In this document: one piece after another, positions 17,365-25,911 of the stretch
Layout of the letters: every line of letters begins with the position of its first letter
Position numbering within the stretch: the stretch's first letter is position 1
Assembly (NCBI RefSeq): GCF_003953935.1
Contig: NZ_RXLQ01000001.1
Span: forward strand, 34,120-98,119
DNA: 64,000 bases
Direction of reading: 5' to 3'
Origin: Massilia atriviolacea
GTDB taxonomy: Bacteria > Pseudomonadota > Gammaproteobacteria > Burkholderiales > Burkholderiaceae_D
Program-made: the position numbers and the translations under genes
Notes under the pieces: generated by a model
The model's input: the letters and a program-made list of their open reading frames with translations, nothing else
Told to the model about the DNA's origin: nothing
Databases searched by the model: none

Positions 17365-18246
17365 ATGCGCTTCGACCTGACCGATATCCGCGTCTTCCTG
17401 AGCGTCGTCGAATGCGGCAGCCTGACCCAGGGTGCGCGCAGCATGCACCTGGCGCTGGCGTCGGTCAGCGAACGGATCGCCGGGATGGAGGCGGCGCTCG
17501 GCGCGGCGCTGCTCGAACGCAACCGGCGCGGGGTGCGTCCCACCGCCGCGGGCGAAGCCTTGGTCCGGCACGGACGCTCGATCGTGGATCAGGTCGAACA
17601 GATGCGCGGCGAACTGCGCACCTACGCGACAGGCCTGAAAGGCCGCATCAGGCTGCTGTCGAACACGGCGGCGATGGCGGCCTTTCTGCCGCCCCGGCTG
17701 TGCCGCTTCCTGGCGGCCCATCCCGACCTGTCGATCGACCTGGAAGAGCGGCCCAGCCTGGAAAGCGTGCAGGCGCTGGTGGACCGGCGCGCCGATCTGG
17801 GCATCCTGTCGGACGTGACCGATTTCGGCCCGCTGCAGACGCATCTTATCGCCAGCGACCAGCTGGTCGTCATTGCCAGCCGTTCGCATCGCCTGGCCGG
17901 GCACACCAGCGTGGCCTTTGCCGAGCTGTTCGCCGAGCCGATCGTGGGCATGGCCGATACGGCGCTGACCATCCACCTGGCCGAACGCGCGGCGCGCCTG
18001 GGACGCCAGCTCGACTACCGCATCGAATTGCGCAACCCCGAGCATATCGCCATGCACGTGGAGGCAGGCGTCGGCGTGTCGATCCTGTCCGAGGTGCTGG
18101 CCAGGACCTTGCGCCGCGACCTGGCCATCGTGCCGCTGGAAGAAGCCTGGGCCAGGCGCCAGCTCTACCTGTGCGCACGCGACTTCTCGGCACTGACCCC
18201 GCACGCCCACCTGCTGGTACAGCAAATGCTCGAGGGCACGCCCTGA
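17365..18246 (+). CDS. LysR-family transcriptional regulator
   Basis: A 293-residue regulator. The N-terminal winged helix-turn-helix is clear (DIRVFLSVVECGSLTQGARS, SVSERIAGMEAALGAALLER, GVRPTAAGEAL) and is followed by a periplasmic-binding-protein-like effector domain (GRIRLLSNTAAMAAFLPPRL, DLGILSDV, VEAGVGVSILSEV). The effector is unknown. Its gene lies between a DUF302 lipoprotein and the sox repressor, so a link to sulfur metabolism is possible but not shown. Confidence 0.88.
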   Translation: MRFDLTDIRVFLSVVECGSLTQGARSMHLALASVSERIAGMEAALGAALLERNRRGVRPTAAGEALVRHGRSIVDQVEQMRGELRTYATGLKGRIRLLSNTAAMAAFLPPRLCRFLAAHPDLSIDLEERPSLESVQALVDRRADLGILSDVTDFGPLQTHLIASDQLVVIASRSHRLAGHTSVAFAELFAEPIVGMADTALTIHLAERAARLGRQLDYRIELRNPEHIAMHVEAGVGVSILSEVLARTLRRDLAIVPLEEAWARRQLYLCARDFSALTPHAHLLVQQMLEGTP

Positions 18247-18324
18247 ACCGGCTCGCGCACCCGTGTGTTGTTTTCCGCATCGCAACATCGAAAGCGCTTG
18301 TGCAATCCGTGCGGATTTGGTTTC

Positions 18325-18340
18325 ATGCGTATATCGGCAT
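18325..18340 (+). promoter_or_regulatory. SoxR-type operator upstream of soxR
   Basis: ATGCGTATATCGGCAT contains an ATGC-N8-GCAT inverted repeat and lies 22 bases before soxR. The same ATGCGTATAT core, followed after three bases by CAT, recurs in front of soxC. Sharing between these two promoters points to the intervening repressor. Confidence 0.6.
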
Positions 18341-18362
18341 TTCTTTAAACCTGAAATAAAGC

Positions 18363-18731
18363 ATGGATCAAGACCTCGACAGCGAACAGATGAGCGAAGT
18401 GTTCGAAGAAGTATCGAACTATTTCGCGCTCCTGTCCGAGCCGACCCGGCTGAAGATCCTGCACGCGCTGTGCCATGGCGAGCGCACGGTGGGGGCCATC
18501 GTCGGCGACATCGGGGCCACCCAGGCGAATGTGTCGCGCCAGCTGAACATGCTGTACCGCGCCCGCATCCTCGGGCGCCGCAAGGAGGGCGCGCAGGTGT
18601 ACTACCGCATCGAAGACCAGAACACCATCGCCCTGTGCCGCACCGTCTGTTCGCAGATGGCGGAAAAGGTCAAGAACAGCCGCCGCATGGAGCAGGGCGC
18701 GATCCAGGGATTCATGGGCGCGCAGGCCTGA
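18363..18731 (+). CDS. soxR: ArsR-family repressor of the sox operon
   Basis: A 122-residue winged-helix repressor of the ArsR family (YFALLSEPTRLKILHAL, IGATQANVSRQLNMLYRARI, EGAQVYYRI). Cysteines 37, 92 and 96 lie in the second and last helices, the regions used by thiol-based persulfide or redox sensors such as SqrR, BigR and SoxR. It is immediately upstream of soxCDYZAXB. Matching operator-like sequences lie before both soxR and soxC, so it probably represses its own gene and the operon until sulfane sulfur or thiosulfate is present. The exact cysteine pair differs in spacing from SqrR and needs testing. Confidence 0.8.
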   Translation: MDQDLDSEQMSEVFEEVSNYFALLSEPTRLKILHALCHGERTVGAIVGDIGATQANVSRQLNMLYRARILGRRKEGAQVYYRIEDQNTIALCRTVCSQMAEKVKNSRRMEQGAIQGFMGAQA

Positions 18732-18763
18732 GGACGCGGCACGGCGGCGATGTCGAACATAGC

Positions 18764-18797
18764 ATATGCGCGCATGGTTATATGCGTATATGGTCAT
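18764..18797 (+). promoter_or_regulatory. Double SoxR-type operator upstream of soxC
   Basis: ATGCGCGCAT (18766-18775) is a perfect palindrome. It is followed by ATGCGTATATGGTCAT (18782-18797), which shares its first ten bases with the site before soxR. Two adjacent sites before the long sox operon suggest cooperative repression. Confidence 0.55.
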
Positions 18798-18857
18798 ATA
18801 AGTAACAACGGTAGCCGCCAGCGGCGACGTTCAACAGGCAAGCGAGAGGCAGTGGCA

Positions 18858-20210
18858 ATGACGACTCCGATACGCAAGCGCGGCCGTGTGCAGGCCGCCC
18901 CCGAACACTTCCTCGACAGCGCGCTGATCGAGGACATCAACCGCGCCGGCATCGACGGCGCCCGGCGCGGCTTCTTGCGGCGCAGTTTCCTCGCCGCCGG
19001 GGCCGCCATGACCGCCGGCAGCGCGCTGGCCCAGGACGGCGGCGCCGGCGACCCGAACATCCTGACTTTGCCCGAGCATTCGCGCACCCTGGGCAAGCCG
19101 GTTGTCACCCATCCCTACGGCCAGCCCTCGCAGTACGAAGCCAACCTGCAGCGGCGCGAGTCGCCCGGCCTGACCCGGGTGGGCGCGGCCTCGGTCTCGT
19201 TCACCCCCTTGCAGGGGCTGTTCGGCATCATCACGCCGTCCGGCCTGCATTTCGAGCGCCACCACCAGGGCTGGCACGATATCGATCCGGCCAAGCACCG
19301 GTTCATGATCAACGGCCTGGTGAAAAACCCCAAGGTCTACACCATGGACGACCTGATGCGCATGCCCTCGGTGTCGCGCATGCACTTCATCGAGTGCGGC
19401 GCCAACACGGCGATGGAGTGGGGCAATGTGGCGGTGCCCTCGGTGCAGTACTCGCACGGCATGCTCAGCTGCAGCGAATTTACCGGCGTGCCGCTGTCGG
19501 TGCTGCTCGACGACTGCGGCTACGACAAGCGCCGCGCCAGGGTGGTGCTGGCCGAAGGCGCCGACGGCTCGTCCATGACGCGCACGATCTCGCTCGAACG
19601 CGCGCTCGACGACGTGATCGTGGCCTGGGCCATGAATGGCGAAATGCTGCGTCCGGAACACGGTTATCCCCTGCGGCTGGTGGTGCCCGGGGTGCAGGGC
19701 GTGTCGTGGGTGAAATGGCTGCGCCGCATCGAAGTGGGCGACCAGCCCTACGCCGCCAAGGACGAGGCGCTGCACTACATCGACGCGCTGCCGGACGGAA
19801 CCTTCCGCCAGTACACCTCGATCCAGGAATGCAAGTCGGTGATCACCACGCCGTCGGCCGGCCAGCGCCTGCTCGATACCGGCTACTACAACATCACCGG
19901 GCTGGCCTGGTCCGGACGCGGCAAGGTCAAGCGGGTCGACGTGTCCGTGGACGGCGGACGCAACTGGCGCACGGCGCGCCTGGAGACGCCGCTGCTGTCG
20001 AAATGCCTGACCCGCTTCAATATCGATTGGGACTGGAACGGTGCGCCGGCCGTGCTGCAATCGCGCGCCATCGACGAGACCGGCTACGTACAGCCGAAAA
20101 TCAACGAACTGCGCGCGGTGCGCGGCACCCGCTCCATTTATCACAACAATGCAATCCAGTCGTGGCAGGTTGCGCAATCGGGCGAGGTGTCGAATGTCCA
20201 GGTTTACTAA
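18858..20210 (+). CDS. soxC: SoxC, molybdenum subunit of sulfane dehydrogenase
   Basis: A 450-residue sulfite-oxidase-family protein. A Tat signal (RRSFLAAGAAMTAGSALAQ) exports it folded with molybdopterin. The molybdenum ligand is Cys180 in HFIECGANTAMEWG. With SoxD it oxidises the outer sulfur of SoxY-bound persulfide, yielding six electrons per sulfane. The start at 18858 follows a GAGAGG ribosome binding site. It overlaps soxD by 17 bases. Presence of SoxCD means thiosulfate can be taken fully to sulfate rather than leaving sulfur globules. Confidence 0.93.
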   Translation: MTTPIRKRGRVQAAPEHFLDSALIEDINRAGIDGARRGFLRRSFLAAGAAMTAGSALAQDGGAGDPNILTLPEHSRTLGKPVVTHPYGQPSQYEANLQRRESPGLTRVGAASVSFTPLQGLFGIITPSGLHFERHHQGWHDIDPAKHRFMINGLVKNPKVYTMDDLMRMPSVSRMHFIECGANTAMEWGNVAVPSVQYSHGMLSCSEFTGVPLSVLLDDCGYDKRRARVVLAEGADGSSMTRTISLERALDDVIVAWAMNGEMLRPEHGYPLRLVVPGVQGVSWVKWLRRIEVGDQPYAAKDEALHYIDALPDGTFRQYTSIQECKSVITTPSAGQRLLDTGYYNITGLAWSGRGKVKRVDVSVDGGRNWRTARLETPLLSKCLTRFNIDWDWNGAPAVLQSRAIDETGYVQPKINELRAVRGTRSIYHNNAIQSWQVAQSGEVSNVQVY

Positions 20211-21249
20211 AGCCGCGCTCGCGCTCGGCATTGCCGCGCTGGCCGCCAACCTCGCCGCCGCCCCGGCCGGCAAGCCCGGGCGCAGCGCCACCGCCCGGGA
20301 AGTGGCCGCCTGGGATATCGATGTGCGGCCCGACTTCACCGGCCTGCCCAAGGGCTCGGGCAGCGTGCTGGCCGGGCAGGCGGTGTGGGAAGGCAAATGC
20401 GCCTCCTGCCACGGCACCTTCGGCGAGTCGAACGAAGTGTTTACCCCGCTGATCGGCGGCACCACGGCCGACGACGTGGCCAAGGGCAGGGTGGCCTCGC
20501 TCGTCAATGGCCGCCAGCCGCAAAAGACCACCTTGATGAAAGCGGCCACCGTGTCCACCCTGTGGGACTACATCAACCGCGCCATGCCCTGGACCGCGCC
20601 CAAGTCGCTCACCACCGACGAGGTGTACGCCGTCACGGCCTACATGCTGAACATGGGCGAGGTGGTGCCGGACGACTTCGTGCTGTCGGACCAGACCATG
20701 GCGCAAGCCCAGCAGCGCATGCCGAACCGCAACGGCATGGTCACCAGCCATGGCTTGTGGGAGGTCAAAGGCAAGCCCGACGTCAAGAGCGTGGCCTGCA
20801 TGAAGAACTGCCCGGTCGAGGCCACGGTGCGCTCGTCGCTGCCGGAAGCGGCGCGCAACGCGCACGGCAACCTGGCGCAGCAGACACGCGGTTTCGGCGC
20901 CACCCGTGGCGTCGATACAACGCAGCCGGCGCCGGCGACGCGTGCGGCCGTGGCTGCGCCGCCGTCGCCGCCGGCGGCTGCGGGCGCGCCCGACAAGGCC
21001 ACCCTGGCGCTGCTCCAGCAGCACGCCTGCATGGCCTGCCACGCCATCGATACCAAGGTGATGGGCCCGAGTTTCAAGGCGGTACGCGAAAAATACCAGG
21101 GCGACAGCACGGCCGCGGCCAGGCTGGCGGGCAAGGTCAGGGAGGGCAGCGTGGGCACCTGGGGCGCGCTGCCGATGCCGGCGCACGGACACGTTAACGA
21201 TGCCGAGATTGCAAGGATGGTGGCGTGGATTCTGGCAACACCCAAATGA
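20194..21249 (+). CDS. soxD: SoxD, dihaem cytochrome c subunit of sulfane dehydrogenase
   Basis: A 351-residue periplasmic cytochrome. It has an N-terminal signal sequence (AALALGIAALAANLAAAPAG) and two haem-binding motifs: CASCH at 69-73 and CMACH in the C-terminal domain, joined by an Ala/Pro-rich linker. A methionine in the C-terminal domain (GALPMPAHGHV) is a likely axial ligand. It accepts electrons from SoxC. The start overlaps the end of soxC and has GAGG upstream, implying coupled translation. Confidence 0.9.
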   Translation: MSRFTKAALALGIAALAANLAAAPAGKPGRSATAREVAAWDIDVRPDFTGLPKGSGSVLAGQAVWEGKCASCHGTFGESNEVFTPLIGGTTADDVAKGRVASLVNGRQPQKTTLMKAATVSTLWDYINRAMPWTAPKSLTTDEVYAVTAYMLNMGEVVPDDFVLSDQTMAQAQQRMPNRNGMVTSHGLWEVKGKPDVKSVACMKNCPVEATVRSSLPEAARNAHGNLAQQTRGFGATRGVDTTQPAPATRAAVAAPPSPPAAAGAPDKATLALLQQHACMACHAIDTKVMGPSFKAVREKYQGDSTAAARLAGKVREGSVGTWGALPMPAHGHVNDAEIARMVAWILATPK

Positions 21250-21346
21250 ACAGCGATGGCAGGAGACGACCCGCCTCGGGTAGTCTTGGTTTAAGGCAGT
21301 ATTCCCGCCGTCAACTGGCGGGGGCAATTTTCAATCATGGGAGAAG

Positions 21347-21811
21347 ATGATGAATCAAAGTCGACGCAATCTGATGCGCATTACCTCGGTGCTGGGCGCG
21401 GCATTCGCCGCCGGGCTACTCAAACCGTCCGACGTGTTCGCGGCAGAATGGAGCCAGAAAGTGTTCGACGCCAAGAGCCTGGAGGCCGTGGTCAAGGAAC
21501 TCGGCGGCGACAAGTTCGTCGTCAGCGCCGATGTCTCGATCACCGGCCCGGATATCGCCGAAAACGGCGCCGTGGTGCCGGTCTCGGTCGCCAGCAAGGC
21601 GCCGAATACCGACTTCATGGCCATTTTGGTGGAAAAGAATCCCAACACCATGTCGGCCAGCTTCAACATTCCGCCGGGCACCGAGCCGGCCGTGACCACG
21701 CGCGTGAAGATGGGCGGCACCTCGAATGTGCACGCCCTGGCGCGCGCCGACGGCAAATGGCTGCTCGCCTCCAAGGAAATCAAGGTCACCCTCGGCGGCT
21801 GCGGCGGCTGA
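21347..21811 (+). CDS. soxY: SoxY, sulfur-carrier subunit
   Basis: A 154-residue carrier. The N-terminal twin-arginine-like region (SRRNLMRITSVLGAAFAAG) directs export. The mature protein ends in GGCGG, the swinging-arm motif whose cysteine carries the sulfur intermediates. ATG codons at 21347 and 21350 are both possible after the GGGAGAAG ribosome binding site. It pairs with SoxZ, which follows 41 bases later. Confidence 0.95.
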   Translation: MMNQSRRNLMRITSVLGAAFAAGLLKPSDVFAAEWSQKVFDAKSLEAVVKELGGDKFVVSADVSITGPDIAENGAVVPVSVASKAPNTDFMAILVEKNPNTMSASFNIPPGTEPAVTTRVKMGGTSNVHALARADGKWLLASKEIKVTLGGCGG

Positions 21812-21852
21812 GCCGCTCCCCGTTTTTTCCCTCACCGACAAAGGAAACCATC

Positions 21853-22164
21853 ATGGCTGATCCCATGCGCATTCGCGCCAGCGCCACCGGCGATCTGGTT
21901 GAAGTCAAAATCCTCATGCGTCACGACATGGAAACCGGGCAGCGCAAGGACGCCGCCGGCAAGGTCGTCCCCGCCCATTTCATCAAGACCCTGGTCGCCA
22001 AGGTTGGCGACAAGGTGGTGTTCGACGCCAATTTCGGCCCTTCGGTCTCCAAGGACCCCTACCTGTCGTTCAAGTTCAAGGGCGCGGCCAAGGGCGACAA
22101 GGTCAGCGTGACCTGGGTCGACACGGCGGGCGACACCCGCACCGACGAAGGCACGATCGGCTGA
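21853..22164 (+). CDS. soxZ: SoxZ, partner of the sulfur carrier
   Basis: A 103-residue small immunoglobulin-fold protein (MADPMRIRASATGDLVEVKI, then PAHFIKTLVAKVGDKVVFDA). It has no signal sequence and normally leaves the cell folded with SoxY. It binds SoxY to form the carrier complex presented to SoxAX, SoxB and SoxCD. AAGGAAACCATC precedes the ATG. Confidence 0.95.
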   Translation: MADPMRIRASATGDLVEVKILMRHDMETGQRKDAAGKVVPAHFIKTLVAKVGDKVVFDANFGPSVSKDPYLSFKFKGAAKGDKVSVTWVDTAGDTRTDEGTIG

Positions 22165-22204
22165 ACCGGCAGGCAGTACCCATAACCATATCGAGGAGAC
22201 GACC

Positions 22205-23011
22205 ATGATCAAGCAGCGCACAGCGGTGCTCGCTGTGGGATTGCTAGCGACGATGAGCGCCGTGCTCGCGCAGACGTCCAGCACCGACGAGATCGCGAAG
22301 TACCGCCAGATGCTGGCCGACGGCAATCCCGCCGAGCTGTGGGAAATGCGCGGCGAAGAGCTGTGGAAGACCAGGGCCGGGCCGAACAAGGTGTCGCTGG
22401 AGCAGTGCGACTTCGGCAAGGGCGCGGGGGTGCTGAAAGGCGCGTACGCCGAGCTGCCGCGCTACTTCAGGGACGTAAACAAGGTGATGGACCTGGAGCA
22501 GCGCCTGGTCCACTGCCGCGTGACCCTGCAGGGCCTGAGCCCGGCCGAGGCGGTCAAGACGCCGTTCGGCGCGGCCGGCAAGAAGTCCGACATCGAGGCG
22601 CTGGTCTCGTACATCAGCGCCGAGTCGCGCGGCATGAAGATGGCGGTCTCGAGCGCGCATCCGATGGAACAGCGCGCTTACGAAACCGGCAAGCAACTGT
22701 TCTTTTACCGTGGCGGCTCGCACGATTTTTCCTGTGCCACCTGCCATTCGGTCGACGGCCAGCGCATCCGCCTGCAGGAGTTGCCGAACATCCTCAACCC
22801 GATCAACGCCCAGGCGGCCTACACCACGTGGCCGGCCTACCGCGTCTCGCAGGGGGAAGTGCGCACCATGCAGCATCGCCTGGCCGACTGCTTCCGCCAG
22901 CAGCGCTTTCCGGAGCCGCTGTACGCCTCCGACGCGCTGACGGCGGTGACGATGTTCCTGGCAAAAAACGCGAACGGCGGCGTGTATGCCGGACCGGCCT
23001 TAAAACGATAG
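22205..23011 (+). CDS. soxA: SoxA, cytochrome c subunit of the thiosulfate-conjugating complex
   Basis: A 268-residue periplasmic protein with a signal ending SAVLAQT. It joins thiosulfate to SoxY together with SoxX. There is one haem motif, CATCH at 177-181, whereas the classical Paracoccus SoxA has two. Cys68 and Cys104 probably form the disulfide that replaces the lost first haem. Cys229 in HRLADCFRQQ is the expected active-site cysteine persulfide ligand. It therefore belongs to the monohaem SoxA group. Confidence 0.93.
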   Translation: MIKQRTAVLAVGLLATMSAVLAQTSSTDEIAKYRQMLADGNPAELWEMRGEELWKTRAGPNKVSLEQCDFGKGAGVLKGAYAELPRYFRDVNKVMDLEQRLVHCRVTLQGLSPAEAVKTPFGAAGKKSDIEALVSYISAESRGMKMAVSSAHPMEQRAYETGKQLFFYRGGSHDFSCATCHSVDGQRIRLQELPNILNPINAQAAYTTWPAYRVSQGEVRTMQHRLADCFRQQRFPEPLYASDALTAVTMFLAKNANGGVYAGPALKR

Positions 23012-23021
23012 GGGAAAGCAC

Positions 23022-23645
23022 ATGAAAGCAATCGCACGCATCTTCCTGGCGACCTGCGGCGCCGCCGCCATCGCCGGCTGCGCCACGGTGGCGGCCGACA
23101 CCGACTATCGCCAGGCCGCGCTCGACCTGATCCGGCAAGACTTCCGTTCGGCCGGCCCGGCCACGGTGGAGCGGGTCGCCGCCCGCGACGAATCCCAGCA
23201 ACTGTGCAGCCAGTACCCGATCCAGCGCCCGCCCGAGGTGGCGGCGCGTATCGAGGCGGCCCAGCTGGCGGCGGTCAAACCGCCGGCCGACGGCAAGTAC
23301 CTCGGCAAATGGCAGGAAGGCGAGAAGATCGCGCAGAACGGACGCGGCATGCAGTCGTCGGACGCGGTCGGGGCGGTCAACGGCGGCAATTGCTACGCCT
23401 GCCACCAGATCGGCAAGAAGGAAATCTCCTTCGGCAATATCGGCCCCTCCCTGTACCAGTACGGCAAGCTGCGCGGCAACAGCGAGGCCATCCTGAGCTA
23501 TACCTGGAACAAGCTCTACAACGCGCAAGCCTACAATGCCTGCTCGACCATGCCGCGTTTCGGCCACAACGGGGTGCTGACCGAAGCCCAGCTCAAGGAT
23601 GTGATGGCGCTGCTGCTCGACCCCGCATCGCCCGTCAACGAGTAA
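23022..23645 (+). CDS. soxX: SoxX, monohaem cytochrome subunit
   Basis: A 207-residue cytochrome c partner of SoxA. The haem motif is CYACH at 124-128, and TMPRFGH supplies the likely methionine ligand. It is longer at the N-terminus than the short SoxX form. The signal region ends in AAIAGCAT, a lipobox-like motif with Cys20, so it may be lipid-anchored rather than soluble. It starts ten bases after soxA, with a GGGGAAAGCAC ribosome binding region. Confidence 0.9.
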   Translation: MKAIARIFLATCGAAAIAGCATVAADTDYRQAALDLIRQDFRSAGPATVERVAARDESQQLCSQYPIQRPPEVAARIEAAQLAAVKPPADGKYLGKWQEGEKIAQNGRGMQSSDAVGAVNGGNCYACHQIGKKEISFGNIGPSLYQYGKLRGNSEAILSYTWNKLYNAQAYNACSTMPRFGHNGVLTEAQLKDVMALLLDPASPVNE

Positions 23646-23658
23646 GCCAGGAGGCAAT

Positions 23659-25377
23659 ATGGGAATGAACCGGCGCGAGTTTGCGCAACTGATGGGCATC
23701 GCCGCCGCCGGCGGGATGCTGCTGGGATCGAAATCCGCCTTGGGCGCGCCGTCGCCGGGCGCCCTGTACGACCTGAAACGCTACGGCAATGTGCATTTCC
23801 TGCACTTTACCGATTGCCATGCGCAACTGAACCCGGTGTACTTCCGCGAGCCGAGCGTCAACCTCGGGATCGGCCAGGCGGCCGGCAGGATCCCGCACCT
23901 GGTCGGCGAAGCGCTGCTGAAACAGCTGAGAATCAAGCCGAACACGCCGCAGGCGCATGCCTTCACCGCGCTGGACTTCGAACAGGCTGCGCGCACCTAC
24001 GGCAAGGTGGGCGGCTTCGCGCACCTGGCGACGCTGGTCAGGCAACTGCGTGCCGGCCGTCCCGGCGCGCTGCTGCTCGACGGCGGCGACACCTGGCAAG
24101 GATCGGCCACGGCGCTCTGGACCCGTGGCCAGGACATGGTCGACGCCGGCCTGCTGCTGGGCGTGGACGTGATGACCGCGCACTGGGAAATGACGCTCGG
24201 CGACAAGCGGGTGCAGGAAATCGTCGGCAAGGACTTCAAGGGCAAGGTCGACTTCGTGGCACAGAACGTGAACACCACCGATTTCGGCGATCCGGTCTTC
24301 GCCCCGTATGTAATCAAGGAAATGAACGGCGTGCCGGTGGCCATCATCGGCCAGGCGTTTCCGTACACGCCGATCGCCAATCCGCGCTACCTGACGCCCG
24401 ACTGGCGCTTCGGCATCCAGGAAGAGAACATGCAGAAGATGGTGGACGAGGCGCGCGGCAAGGGCGCCACGGTCGTGGTGGTACTGTCGCACAACGGCAT
24501 GGACGTGGACCTGAAAATGGCCTCGCGCGTGCGCGGCATCGACGCCATCCTGGGCGGCCACACGCACGACGGCGTGCCCGAGCCGGTGATCGTGGCCAAT
24601 GGCGGCGGCAAGACCCTGGTGACGAATGCCGGCAGCAACGGCAAGTTCGTCGGGGTGCTCGACTTCGACGTGCGCGGCGGCCAGGTGCGCAACTTCCAGT
24701 ACCGTTTGCTGCCGGTATTCTCCAACTTCCTGCCGGCCGACAAGGAAATGGCCGCGCTGATCAAGAAGGTGCGCGCGCCGTACGAGAGCAAACTCAAGGA
24801 AAAACTGGCGGTCACCCAGGGCACCCTGTACCGGCGCGGCAATTTCAACGGCACCTTCGACCAGTTGATCATCGACGCACTGATGGAAGTCAAGGGCGCC
24901 GACATCGCTTTCTCGCCGGGCTTTCGCTGGGGCACCTCGCTCTTGCCGGACAGCCCGATCCTGATGGAACACCTGATGGACCAGACCGCTACGACCTACT
25001 CGTACAGCACCCTGACCGAGATGAACGGCGCCACCATCAAGACCATCCTGGAAGACGTGGCCGACAATCTGTTCAATCCCGACCCGTACTACCAGCAGGG
25101 CGGCGACATGGTGCGGGTGGGCGGCATGAGCTACGCCATCGACCCGGCCGCGGCGATGGGCGCGCGCATCAGCGACATGCGCCTGCACGGCAAGCCGCTC
25201 GACGCCGCCAAGACCTACAAGGTGGCCGGCTGGGCGCCGGTGGCCGAAGGCGCCAAAGGCGAGCCGGTGTGGGACGTGGTGGCGCAATGGCTGCGGCAAC
25301 AGAAAACCGTCACCCCGCGCAAGCTCGACACGCCGCGCCTGATCGGCATGCAGGGCAATCCGGGCCTGATGGGGTGA
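23659..25377 (+). CDS. soxB: SoxB, dimanganese thiosulfohydrolase
   Basis: A 572-residue periplasmic enzyme of the 5'-nucleotidase/metallophosphatase fold that releases sulfate from SoxY-bound thiosulfate. A Tat signal (MNRREFAQLMGIAAAGG) is present. Metal-binding motifs include HFTDCHAQL, LLDGGDTWQG, SHNGMDVD and GGHTHDG, with the 5'-nucleotidase C-terminal domain after about residue 350. Starts at 23659 and 23665 both follow AGGAGG. Its stop overlaps the next start. Confidence 0.95.
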   Translation: MGMNRREFAQLMGIAAAGGMLLGSKSALGAPSPGALYDLKRYGNVHFLHFTDCHAQLNPVYFREPSVNLGIGQAAGRIPHLVGEALLKQLRIKPNTPQAHAFTALDFEQAARTYGKVGGFAHLATLVRQLRAGRPGALLLDGGDTWQGSATALWTRGQDMVDAGLLLGVDVMTAHWEMTLGDKRVQEIVGKDFKGKVDFVAQNVNTTDFGDPVFAPYVIKEMNGVPVAIIGQAFPYTPIANPRYLTPDWRFGIQEENMQKMVDEARGKGATVVVVLSHNGMDVDLKMASRVRGIDAILGGHTHDGVPEPVIVANGGGKTLVTNAGSNGKFVGVLDFDVRGGQVRNFQYRLLPVFSNFLPADKEMAALIKKVRAPYESKLKEKLAVTQGTLYRRGNFNGTFDQLIIDALMEVKGADIAFSPGFRWGTSLLPDSPILMEHLMDQTATTYSYSTLTEMNGATIKTILEDVADNLFNPDPYYQQGGDMVRVGGMSYAIDPAAAMGARISDMRLHGKPLDAAKTYKVAGWAPVAEGAKGEPVWDVVAQWLRQQKTVTPRKLDTPRLIGMQGNPGLMG

Positions 25378-25892
25378 AGCGCACCCTGGCCAGGATCGGG
25401 ACGGCGGCGCGCTGGCTGCGCCGCCAGGCGGCCGTGCTGGCGGCGCTGGCCCTGCTCGGGACCGATACCATGGCGGCCGGCGCGCAGTCCCTGGGCGCGC
25501 CGCGCGACCTGGCTGCCGACGCGGCGCAGGCGGCGCGGCGCGGCCAGCCCCTGGTGCTGCTGTTTTCGCTGCCCGGTTGCGGTTACTGCGACGTGGTGCG
25601 CCGCAACTACCTGGCGCCGCTCACGCGCGACGGCGCCGAAGCACGAAGGCCGGTGGTGCGCGAAGTCGGCCTGGCCGGCACGGCGTCCTTCACGGGATTC
25701 GACAGGCAAGCGGCCAGCGGCGCGCAACTGGCCGCCCGCTACCAGGTGCGCATCGCGCCGACCGTGCTGATGCTCGACGTCCACGGCGCGCTGCTGGCGC
25801 CGCCGCTGGTCGGCGGCGACGTGTCCGGCATGTACGGCGCTTACCTGGACGACGCGCTGGCGCAGGCGCAGCGCAAGATCGCCAGCCCTTAA
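25374..25892 (+). CDS. soxW: Periplasmic thioredoxin of the Sox system (SoxW/SoxS-like)
   Basis: A 172-residue exported thioredoxin-fold protein. After a hydrophobic N-terminus comes LLFSLPGCGYCDVVRRNYLAPL, a CGYC active site with the spacing of SoxW/SoxS-type oxidoreductases. These keep SoxY reduced or reactivate it. A late IAPTVLMLD contains the conserved cis-proline. Translation begins at GTG 25374, overlapping the soxB TGA, so synthesis is coupled. DsbD (52294-54132) could supply its electrons. The W versus S name is not certain. Confidence 0.75.
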   Translation: MKRTLARIGTAARWLRRQAAVLAALALLGTDTMAAGAQSLGAPRDLAADAAQAARRGQPLVLLFSLPGCGYCDVVRRNYLAPLTRDGAEARRPVVREVGLAGTASFTGFDRQAASGAQLAARYQVRIAPTVLMLDVHGALLAPPLVGGDVSGMYGAYLDDALAQAQRKIASP

Positions 25893-25911
25893 CCGTGTGA
25901 AAGGAACTGCC

